Shown here: positions 1 to 5,128 of the stretch, one piece after another | Layout: each line of letters opens with the position of its first letter | How positions within the stretch are numbered: position 1 is the stretch's first letter | DNA from: Sulfurovum sp. | Lineage (GTDB): Bacteria; Campylobacterota; Campylobacteria; Campylobacterales; Sulfurovaceae | NCBI GenBank assembly: GCA_021159425.1 | Contig: JAGGRU010000207.1 | Coordinates: forward strand, 1 to 5,128 | Length of the DNA stretch: 5,128 nt | Direction of reading: 5' to 3' | The notes under the pieces: model-generated | The model's input: the letters and a program-made list of their open reading frames with translations, nothing else | Told to the model about the DNA's origin: nothing | The model's database searches: none | Program-made: the position numbers and the translations under genes

Positions 1-1
1 T

Positions 2-148
2 AAATGGGGCTTTAAACATATGGGACGATTTTCTGCGTATTATAGAGAGTTGTTTAGAGAAAGCCCTTCAGAAACACTCAAAAGTACCCAGGGAAGTGGA
101 GATGATATTATGGTGGACTGTGTCACCAGGCAGGAAGAAATGACTTAG
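2..148 (+). CDS. AraC-family transcriptional regulator, C-terminal fragment (5' end outside window)
   Basis: The open frame enters from the left edge and ends at the TAG at 146-148, giving 48 visible residues. The first residues read KWGFKHMGRFSAYYRELF, followed by RESPSETLK. This matches the second helix-turn-helix of the AraC/XylS DNA-binding domain (family pattern: GF-x-h-x-G-x-F-S-x-x-Y-R-x-x-F-G-x-x-P-S-x-x-L). The usual Gly after LF is Arg here. About 20 polar residues follow the domain, so this is the true C-terminus. Family members are DNA-binding activators or repressors with an N-terminal sensing domain, which is not visible here. The gene converges on ppk2, with 45 bp between the stop codons. 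Whether it regulates any neighbour cannot be seen from the sequence. The family call is firm; ligand and targets are unknown. Confidence 0.85.
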   Translation, partial: KWGFKHMGRFSAYYRELFRESPSETLKSTQGSGDDIMVDCVTRQEEMT

Positions 149-171
149 CTTTAGATTTCTTCTTTTTTTTT
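135..171 (+). terminator. Probable Rho-independent terminator of the araC-type gene, overlapping its stop codon
   Basis: An 8-bp inverted repeat (GAAGAAAT at 134-141, ATTTCTTC at 155-162) encloses a 13-nt loop and is followed directly by nine T residues at 163-171. The stop codon TAG (146-148) lies inside the loop, so the left arm is coding sequence. The stem is A/T-rich and therefore weak, but the long T tract and the position between convergent genes support termination. On the minus strand the hairpin has an A tract before it and no T tract after it, so it is not a clear terminator for ppk2. Confidence 0.55.
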
Positions 172-193
172 GCCCATAATTTATTGGATATTT

Positions 194-1087
194 TTAGGCT
201 TTATCATTCTTCTTACGATCAAGATCAGCTACATTCTTGTCAAATTCTGCAATTTTGTCATCAGCGCTAAGGATGATCTTTTTATCGACCTTCAAATACT
301 TTTTCTTGATCTTATCAGGATAATCTATCTGATTGAGTATATGCTTGATGGTGTTGATACGTGCCTTTTTCTTGTCGTTGGAATCAATGATCGTCCATGG
401 TGCATGCTCAGTATCTGAAGCCATGAGCATTGAATACTCCGCTACGGTATAACTGTCCCACTTCGTTTGTGAATATTGATCGGTAGGAGAGAGTTTATAT
501 TTTTTGAGTGGATTCTCCGCACGCTCTGCAAATCGTTTCGCCTCTTCCTCTTTTGTAACAGAGAAATAAAGTTTGATCATTATGATCCCACTTTGTACCA
601 GCATTTTTTCAAGAAAAGGGACTGCATGCAGGAATTCCTGATGCTGATCTTGTGTACAAAAACCGAGAACCGGCTCTACGCCGCCACGATTGTACCAGCT
701 TCTGTCAAAGAGTACCATTTCGCCACCACTTGGCAGATGTGGAACATAACGCTGAAAATACCACTGTGTTTTTTCGGTATCAGACGGTTTATTTAACGCG
801 ACGATCCTTGCACCTCGTGGATTAAGATGTTGAGTAATACGTTGGATCGTCCCGCCTTTTCCTGCAGCATCACGCCCCTCAAAGATCATCAAAACTTTTA
901 AGCCCTGTTCTTTGACATGCTTCTGAAGTTTAAGTAATTCGACCTGAAGTGTTACAAGCTCTTTGTCGTATTTTAAGTTCTCTTCTTTTGTCCATACCGG
1001 GACACGCTTTTTCTTTTTAGCTGCACGCTTCTCTTCTTTTTCAAATCGTTTGATACATTCATCTTTTCTATCTTTTTTTGTTCCCAT
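194..1087 (-). CDS. ppk2: Polyphosphate kinase 2 (PPK2), class I-like
   Basis: A 297-residue cytoplasmic kinase that transfers phosphate between inorganic polyphosphate and nucleotides; class I members mainly convert NDP to NTP or the reverse. Visible landmarks are a Lys/Arg-rich N-terminal extension (about 1-30), Walker A GRDAAGKGG (71-79), Walker B region VLFDRSWYNR (125-134), a lid region rich in Lys/Arg around 180-200, the conserved KLSPTDQYS block (198-206) followed by WDSYTVAEYSML, and APWTIIDSNDKKKARIN (229-245). Length and motif order match single-domain PPK2. The loop after Walker B reads GGVEPVLGF, where many homologues have AGVERVMGF. The start ATG at 1087 has AAGGA 8 nt upstream (1096-1100), and the next Met is residue 67, inside the fold. 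The gene lies 77 bp downstream of the phosphate transporter on the same strand but has its own strong promoter (1118-1161). No clear terminator follows it. The class I assignment is inferred from motif resemblance. Confidence 0.93.
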   Translation of the reverse strand: MGTKKDRKDECIKRFEKEEKRAAKKKKRVPVWTKEENLKYDKELVTLQVELLKLQKHVKEQGLKVLMIFEGRDAAGKGGTIQRITQHLNPRGARIVALNKPSDTEKTQWYFQRYVPHLPSGGEMVLFDRSWYNRGGVEPVLGFCTQDQHQEFLHAVPFLEKMLVQSGIIMIKLYFSVTKEEEAKRFAERAENPLKKYKLSPTDQYSQTKWDSYTVAEYSMLMASDTEHAPWTIIDSNDKKKARINTIKHILNQIDYPDKIKKKYLKVDKKIILSADDKIAEFDKNVADLDRKKNDKA

Positions 1088-1117
1088 TTTAAATTTCCTT
1101 TATAAAAATATTTATCT

Positions 1118-1161
1118 ATTCTAGCATGATACTTCACGCTTGTCTATCCATAAAACAAAAG
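1118..1161 (-). promoter_or_regulatory. ppk2 promoter with shared box (site A)
   Basis: Read on the minus strand, the 20-bp box TTTGTTTTATGGATAGACAA ends with the -35-like TAGACA (1141-1146). A 17-bp spacer follows, then the -10 TAGAAT (1118-1123), extended by TGC (1124-1126) and preceded by TATCA. The expected transcription start is near 1111, leaving a leader of about 24 nt before the ATG. The box begins only a few bases after the stop codon of the upstream transporter gene. The same 44-bp arrangement occurs at 3027-3070 and 3088-3131. The promoter call comes from hexamer match and spacing; the box as a regulator site is inferred from its recurrence. Confidence 0.75.
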
Positions 1162-1164
1162 AAA

Positions 1165-2961
1165 TTAGATTTCTTTTTCGTCCAGAAGCTTCTGTTCCTT
1201 GATCCACTGTTTGGCTAAAAGCCGGTTCAGGTGGTAAATATGATAGAAAGTATTGACAAGGGTAGTTTCTATTTTTACCACATCAAGATAACTCTCACTT
1301 GCATCTGCCAAACGTTCTGATTTTCTCTGCATAAATTTATCGAGAAGCTCTTTATAGGGCTGTTTCATTTCCAGTATCTCATTAAAAGCAGAATAATCAT
1401 GCTCTTTAAGCCCTTTTTCTGTCAGGTTAAGTGCTCGTAGCGTAGTCTCAACTACCTCTTGTATATACTCTTTGGTTGTTTGGCTTGGCTTGTACTCTAT
1501 CGCTACAGCTTTCTTTACTATCTCTCTAATTTCAGTTTGAAGGGTATAGGCGATCCCTTCAAGCATCGTGTTGGTACTCATCAGGTTTTGATGGGTAAGG
1601 CTGTCTCTTTGGGTTAGTTCAAGCTGACGGATCTTACCCAGGTAAAGCAGGTTTGCATTTTCAAGTATACGTACATTCTGGTAGAGTGTCTGTAGTTTGT
1701 CCATCGGCGGATCATATTTTTCCTGACCGGCTGTTCGTAAGATACTGACCATCTCCTGGATGAGCTCAATAGAACGGGCAGTTTCAAAACGTACATTGTC
1801 AAATGCAGTAGATGGCATGGCAAGGGCATTTTCGTTGAGGTATTTCGGGGTGATCACCAGCTCTTTTTTCTTCACTCTTTCCGGTACAAGTTTTGTTGCT
1901 GCTTTGGCAAATAACGGGGTAAAGAAAATAAATATAAATACATTGGCTATATTGAAAAATGTGTTACCGTTGGCAATTTGTCGAGGGATCTCATAAGCCA
2001 TTTTCTCTACTCCCTGTAAAGTATCTGAAACAGGAGATATGGCAATGGATATATCTGCAAGATAAGCAATGAAAGGGAGCCATATCAGTACACCAAGCAC
2101 ATTGAAAAGGACATGTACCACAGCTGTCCTGACCGCTTCAACCGGTTTCCCCAAGGCTGCAAGCAGTGCAGTAACACAGGTACCAACGTTGGCACCCAGT
2201 GCCAGTGCTAAGCCCGCAGGCAGAGAGAGCAGGCCTTCAGCTGCCAAGGCGATGGAGATACCTACGGTAGCAGCAGAAGACTGTACTATCCCGGTAAACA
2301 GTGCACCTGCCAGGAGACCAAGTATCGGGTTCTTCATTTGCTCCAAAAAGTCTATAAAAGGTTCATAGGTACGCAAAGGAGCCATAGCTTCAGACATGAC
2401 ACCCATACCGTAAAAGACCATACCCAGTCCCATCAGTATCATACCGTAGTAACGGATCTTGTCCTGCTTTGCGACAAAGGTCATGAAAAACCCTATGGCA
2501 ACAGGGAGCAGGGCATATTGGGTGATATTGAATGCCAGTAGCTGTGCGGTGACCGTACTTCCGATATTTGCACCCATAATGACAGCAACAGATTGCTGAA
2601 GTGTCATAATTTCAACGGTAACAAATCCTATGACTAAAACAGTGGTTACAGAAGAGGAGTTTAGAAGACCGGTCACCACTGTACCGGTTATGACGCCCAT
2701 CACACGGTTTTTTGTCAGCTTTTGCAAAACATTTTTGAGTGCATCTCCGGCGGCCATCTTGAGACCCTCGGTAAGTTGGTCAAGACCGGCAAGGAAGAGT
2801 GCTAGGCCACCAAACAGTCCCATACCACTCTGAAACCAATCTACAGAAGGCGGTAGTGTATCTTTTGCAGCATAAAGATAAGTCATCATCATAAAAGTGA
2901 GGACTAACAGAGCGATCATCTGACGTTTGAGCACATGATTGAAAGAAAGAGCAGTTGGCAT
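1165..2961 (-). CDS. Na+/phosphate cotransporter family protein (PNaS/YjbB-like) with PhoU-like C-terminal domain
   Basis: A 598-residue inner-membrane protein. A first hydrophobic helix lies at about 13-31. Two inverted-topology Na/Pi-cotransporter repeats follow. Repeat 1 carries LLNSSSVTT (99-107) and GANIGST (130-136). Repeat 2 carries VQSSAATVG (226-234) and GANVGTC (256-262). Helices continue to about residue 355. The remaining 240 residues are soluble, mainly helical and charged, and resemble PhoU (about 385-590), as in bacterial YjbB-type members of 540-600 residues. Family members move phosphate with Na+; E. coli YjbB has been linked to phosphate export, so direction is not settled by sequence. 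Repeat 1 has Asn where the family signature has Gln (QSSS). The start ATG at 2961 has AAAGGA (2970-2975) 8 nt upstream. The gene is expressed from its own promoter at 3027-3070 and could be co-transcribed into ppk2, since no hairpin separates them. Confidence 0.92.
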   Translation of the reverse strand: MPTALSFNHVLKRQMIALLVLTFMMMTYLYAAKDTLPPSVDWFQSGMGLFGGLALFLAGLDQLTEGLKMAAGDALKNVLQKLTKNRVMGVITGTVVTGLLNSSSVTTVLVIGFVTVEIMTLQQSVAVIMGANIGSTVTAQLLAFNITQYALLPVAIGFFMTFVAKQDKIRYYGMILMGLGMVFYGMGVMSEAMAPLRTYEPFIDFLEQMKNPILGLLAGALFTGIVQSSAATVGISIALAAEGLLSLPAGLALALGANVGTCVTALLAALGKPVEAVRTAVVHVLFNVLGVLIWLPFIAYLADISIAISPVSDTLQGVEKMAYEIPRQIANGNTFFNIANVFIFIFFTPLFAKAATKLVPERVKKKELVITPKYLNENALAMPSTAFDNVRFETARSIELIQEMVSILRTAGQEKYDPPMDKLQTLYQNVRILENANLLYLGKIRQLELTQRDSLTHQNLMSTNTMLEGIAYTLQTEIREIVKKAVAIEYKPSQTTKEYIQEVVETTLRALNLTEKGLKEHDYSAFNEILEMKQPYKELLDKFMQRKSERLADASESYLDVVKIETTLVNTFYHIYHLNRLLAKQWIKEQKLLDEKEI

Positions 2962-3026
2962 ACTTTGATTCCTTTGATAGATTATTTGTGAGTACTACTA
3001 CTCTGATTCGATTACCTTAAACTCCT

Positions 3027-3070
3027 ATAGTAGCAGGATAGGAAATCTTTGTCTATCCGAAAAACAAATA
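3027..3070 (-). promoter_or_regulatory. Promoter of the Na+/phosphate cotransporter gene with shared box (site B)
   Basis: On the minus strand, TTTGTTTTTCGGATAGACAA (3049-3068) supplies TAGACA (3050-3055). A 17-bp spacer and the -10 TACTAT (3027-3032) follow, extended by TGC (3033-3035) and preceded by TATCC. The expected start of transcription is near 3020, giving a leader of about 58 nt. The dyad TTTGT (3048-3052) N11 ACAAA (3064-3068) is perfect here. The -10 is the poorest of the three (TACTAT), so activation by a bound factor is plausible. Confidence 0.7.
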
Positions 3071-3087
3071 TAATGTATCTTTATAAT

Positions 3088-3131
3088 TTTTTGTTTTTTG
3101 GATAGACAAAAGTTGATTATCATGATAAAAT
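3088..3131 (+). promoter_or_regulatory. Promoter of the DUF1269-cls operon with shared box (site C)
   Basis: On the plus strand, TTTGTTTTTTGGATAGACAA (3090-3109) supplies TAGACA (3103-3108). A 17-bp spacer and the -10 TAAAAT (3126-3131) follow, extended by TGA (3123-3125) and preceded by TATCA. A 12-bp perfect palindrome, TTATCATGATAA (3117-3128), overlaps the extended -10. The expected start is near 3138, giving a leader of about 35 nt. The dyad TTTGT (3090-3094) N11 ACAAA (3106-3110) is perfect. A second possible -10, TATAAT at 3145-3150, lacks a -35 and would sit very close to the ribosome binding site. Confidence 0.75.
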
Positions 3132-3172
3132 CATGTTGCAAAATTATAATTAATATTTAACAAGGAAAAATA

Positions 3173-3979
3173 ATGAATAAAATGGTTGTAGTGGTCTTTA
3201 GAAATGAAACAGATGCGTTTAAGGGTTTAGATGGATTAAAAGAGTTGCATGCAGAGGGGACGATTACTCTTTTCTCGTCAGCAATTGCCGTAAAAGACCA
3301 TTTAGACATAGTCTCAATGAAAAATATGGAAGGACAGGGAGCATCTAAGACCTTTGCAGGAATGGCTCTGGGAAGTTTAATAGGTCTTCTTGCTGGACCG
3401 GCAGGTTTGGCTGTTGGAGCATTTGCAGGTTCAATGACAGGTCTGTTACTGGACATGACTAATGCAGGTGTCAATGCAGAGTTTATCGATGATGTTTCAG
3501 ATGCGATGAAACCTAACTCTGTCACTCTTCTTGCAGAGATCGATGAAGATAAGATCGTTCCGCTTGATACTAAGATGGAAGCATGCCATGGTCTTGTCTT
3601 CCGTCGTCTTCTAAAAGAAACAGAAAATGATCAGTTGGTACGTGAAATTTCACTTAATGTAGAGGAGATGGAACATCTTAAAACTGAGCTAAATGATGAA
3701 GATGCCCAAACAGAGGTAAAGATCAAGGAAAACCTTTCAAAGACAAAGCAAAAACTGAAAATTTTGCAAAAACGTACGCATACGAAACTGGAAGATGCAA
3801 AAATAGAGTATAACGGAAAAGCAAGTACTTTAAAGGATCAGTTCAAAGCTGCAAATGATCACAAAAAAGAAAAGATCAAAAAGAAACAAGAAAGATTGAA
3901 AGAGGAGTATGAAACACGTTTTGCAAAGCTTAACGAAGCATCACAAACCGTAAAAGTGGCTCTCTCATCTCATAGATAA
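3173..3979 (+). CDS. DUF1269-type protein with glycine-rich membrane segment and coiled-coil tail
   Basis: A 268-residue protein of unknown function. The N-terminus (about 1-50) forms a small alpha/beta fold beginning VVVVFRNETDAFKGLDGLKEL. A glycine/alanine-rich hydrophobic stretch follows (about 61-94), with spaced glycines in LGSLIGLLAGPAGLAVGA, as in glycine-zipper or DUF1269 proteins. It could enter or cross the membrane. Residues 95-150 complete the domain (EFIDDVSDAMKPNSVTLLAEI). Residues 150-260 are almost entirely Lys/Glu/Gln-rich and predicted by eye as a long coiled coil. DUF1269 proteins are commonly about 160-180 residues, so this tail is an addition. The start ATG at 3173 has AAGGA (3162-3166) 6 nt upstream. 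It is first in an operon with the cls gene, 23 bp away, and is driven by promoter C. No catalytic motif is visible. A structural or membrane-associated role is inferred. Confidence 0.8.
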   Translation: MNKMVVVVFRNETDAFKGLDGLKELHAEGTITLFSSAIAVKDHLDIVSMKNMEGQGASKTFAGMALGSLIGLLAGPAGLAVGAFAGSMTGLLLDMTNAGVNAEFIDDVSDAMKPNSVTLLAEIDEDKIVPLDTKMEACHGLVFRRLLKETENDQLVREISLNVEEMEHLKTELNDEDAQTEVKIKENLSKTKQKLKILQKRTHTKLEDAKIEYNGKASTLKDQFKAANDHKKEKIKKKQERLKEEYETRFAKLNEASQTVKVALSSHR

Positions 3980-4002
3980 CTATAAAATAATAAAGGTATA
4001 AA

Positions 4003-5128
4003 ATGTGGATAACCATCATAGTGCTACTGTTTCATATTGCAGGGCTTCTCTCTTCTATTAATGCGATCATGACAGCCAGAACTTCCCAAGGTGCCATCGC
4101 CTGGGCTGTCGCTTTAAATACTTTTCCCTATATTGCCGTACCGGCTTACTGGGTGCTGGGACGTAATCGTTTTCAAGGTTACACAGCAGCACGTCACTCA
4201 ACTGATGTTGAGATTCAAAAGAAACTGAAAGATATTTTTGAGGAATTGAAACCCCATATTGTCCCCAAGTCAGAGATGAGTTTCTTGTCCAACACGGTTG
4301 AAAAGTTGACAGATATCCCACGTATGGATGGCAATGATGTAAAACTGCTTATAGACGGTGATGCTACATTTGAGAGTATCATAGCCGGGATCGATGCTGC
4401 AAAAGAGTATATTTTATTTCAGTTTTTTATCATACATGATGATGGACTGGGTCGCAGGATCAAAGATCACCTTATTGTCAGAGCAGAGGAGGGTGTAAGA
4501 ATCTATGTACTCTATGATGAAGTAGGTTCTCATGACCTTTCACAATCCTATCAGGATGATTTGCGTACAGCCGGTGTAGAGATACACCCTTTTAATACAA
4601 GAAAAGGATCCGGGAATCGGTTTCAACTGAACTTTCGAAATCACCGTAAAATTGTCATCGTTGATGGCAAGGTGGCATGGGTCGGTGGACACAATGTCGG
4701 AGATGAGTATTTGGGTCTTGATCCAAAATTCGGACATTGGCGTGATACACACATAAGAGTAGAAGGTCCTGCGGCAGCGGCACTTCAAATTTCATTTGTT
4801 GAAGACTGGTTCTGGACAACAGATAATCATAAGTTAAATTTAACCTGGAAGCCGACACCTTCAGCAGCAGGAAACATCCAGATAAATATGTTGCCTTCCA
4901 GTCCGGCAGATGAACTAGAAACAGCCACATTAATGTTCTTACATGCGATCAACTCTGCAAAAGAACGGCTTTGGATCACCAGTCCTTATTTTGTACCGGA
5001 CGATGCCATCATCTCTGCACTGCAGCTTGCAGGACTTCGCGGTGTGGATGTACGTATTCTTATACCGGATAAACCGGATCATCTTCTTGTCTATTTGGCA
5101 GCCTATACCTATTTTGAAGAAGCAAGCC
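4003..5128 (+). CDS. cls: Cardiolipin synthase / phospholipase D family enzyme (3' end outside window)
   Basis: The frame opens at the ATG at 4003 with AAAGG (3992-3996) 6 nt upstream, and stays open to the window edge (375 full codons). Two N-terminal membrane helices (about 2-22 and 31-52) end in VLGRNRFQG, the usual PLDc_N anchor of ClsA-type enzymes. The first PLD domain carries the HKD motif HRKIVIVD (His214, Lys216, Asp221) followed by GGHN (228-231) and GDEYLG. The second domain begins near 295 and shows ITSPYFVPDD (325-334) and GVDVRILIPDK. The second HKD motif should lie just past the edge; a typical length near 480 residues implies about 100 residues missing. Bacterial Cls joins two phosphatidylglycerol molecules to cardiolipin and glycerol at the inner membrane. 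The 23-bp gap to the DUF1269 gene, with no terminator, indicates co-transcription from promoter C. Another PLD-type transferase activity cannot be excluded. Confidence 0.92.
   Translation, partial: MWITIIVLLFHIAGLLSSINAIMTARTSQGAIAWAVALNTFPYIAVPAYWVLGRNRFQGYTAARHSTDVEIQKKLKDIFEELKPHIVPKSEMSFLSNTVEKLTDIPRMDGNDVKLLIDGDATFESIIAGIDAAKEYILFQFFIIHDDGLGRRIKDHLIVRAEEGVRIYVLYDEVGSHDLSQSYQDDLRTAGVEIHPFNTRKGSGNRFQLNFRNHRKIVIVDGKVAWVGGHNVGDEYLGLDPKFGHWRDTHIRVEGPAAAALQISFVEDWFWTTDNHKLNLTWKPTPSAAGNIQINMLPSSPADELETATLMFLHAINSAKERLWITSPYFVPDDAIISALQLAGLRGVDVRILIPDKPDHLLVYLAAYTYFEEAS

Larger units (their letters stand above)
2962..3172. other. Divergent intergenic region with two back-to-back promoters
   Basis: This 211-bp gap separates the leftward phosphate-transporter gene from the rightward DUF1269-cls operon. 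It holds the two outward-facing copies of the shared promoter (3027-3070 and 3088-3131), an A/T-rich stretch between them (3070-3089), and the two ribosome binding sites (AAAGGA at 2970-2975 on the minus strand, AAGGA at 3162-3166 on the plus strand). I see no small gene, tRNA or terminator hairpin in it. Confidence 0.8.

Noticed and set aside
2069..2368. 99-residue plus-strand frame inside the transporter gene
   Set aside because: A low-complexity Ser/Ala/Thr shadow of the hydrophobic transporter repeats, with no ribosome binding site.
3036..3058. Inverted repeat GGATAG-N11-CTATCC inside promoter B
   Set aside because: The left arm is not present at the equivalent place in promoters A and C, so it looks like a by-product of the shared TATCC and GGATAG elements rather than a separate operator.
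3090..3109. Shared box as a PhoB box
   Set aside because: It lacks two direct CTGTCAT-like heptamers at 11-bp periodicity. Only one GACA-like element is present and the symmetry is an inverted, not direct, repeat.
3027..3131. Sigma54 or sigma28 promoters in the divergent region
   Set aside because: No GG-N10-GC (-24/-12) pair and no GCCGATAA-type -10 are found at the relevant spacing. The elements fit a sigma70-type extended -10 instead.
3145..3150. Perfect TATAAT as an alternative -10 for the DUF1269 gene
   Set aside because: No -35 or TG extension lies at the right distance, and a start near 3157 would leave almost no leader before the ribosome binding site. It is probably ordinary A/T-rich leader sequence.
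3157..3525. 122-residue open frame on the minus strand
   Set aside because: It is antisense to the DUF1269 gene, has a Pro/Ala/Ser-rich composition typical of shadow frames, and has no ribosome binding site or family resemblance.
3980..4002. Separate promoter for cls in the 23-bp gap
   Set aside because: TATAAAA-like sequence is present, but there is no -35, TG extension or copy of the shared box. Read-through from the DUF1269 gene is the simpler explanation.
4540..4930. Two overlapping minus-strand frames opposite cls
   Set aside because: They lie wholly within the well-supported cls coding frame, including the HKD motif, and have no recognisable domains.

Overview
The window is about 5.1 kb of moderately A+T-rich bacterial DNA. 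It has compact gene spacing, AAGGA-type ribosome binding sites and Lys/Glu-rich proteins. The protein types and base composition fit a Gram-negative marine or vent-type Campylobacterota (Sulfurovum/Sulfurimonas-like). That placement is inferred from style only, not from a marker gene.

Layout: (1) at 2-148 (+) is the 3' tail of an AraC-family regulator, with a probable terminator hairpin at 135-171 that surrounds its stop codon. (2) Convergent to it, 194-1087 (-) encodes a class I-like polyphosphate kinase 2 (ppk2). (3) Upstream of ppk2 on the same strand, 1165-2961 (-) encodes a Na+/phosphate cotransporter-family protein with a PhoU-like cytoplasmic tail. (4) A 211-bp divergent intergenic region lies at 2962-3172. 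(5) Rightward, 3173-3979 (+) encodes a DUF1269-type protein with a glycine-rich hydrophobic segment and a long charged coiled-coil tail. (6) After 23 bp, 4003-5128 (+) encodes a cardiolipin synthase/phospholipase D-family enzyme that runs off the window end.

The most notable signal is in the non-coding DNA. All three transcription units (ppk2, the phosphate transporter, and the DUF1269-cls pair) start from promoters built on one gap-free 44-bp plan. Each has a conserved 20-bp box, TTTGTTTTNNGGATAGACAA, whose right end supplies a TAGACA -35-like hexamer. Exactly 17 bp later comes an extended -10 element (TGNTANNAT) preceded by TATC. The box also reads as an imperfect dyad, TTTGT-N11-ACAAA. In the divergent region the two boxes point away from each other with dyad centres 42 bp apart, about four helical turns. 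This suggests one factor controls phosphate uptake, polyphosphate use and membrane phospholipid synthesis together. The regulator is unknown, and the box does not look like the PhoB box or the sigma54 or sigma28 consensus.

Inferred working model: a co-regulated phosphate/envelope stress module. The transporter moves phosphate, PPK2 interconverts polyphosphate and nucleotides, Cls remodels the membrane (releasing glycerol when it makes cardiolipin from phosphatidylglycerol), and the DUF1269 protein is an uncharacterised, probably membrane-associated partner.
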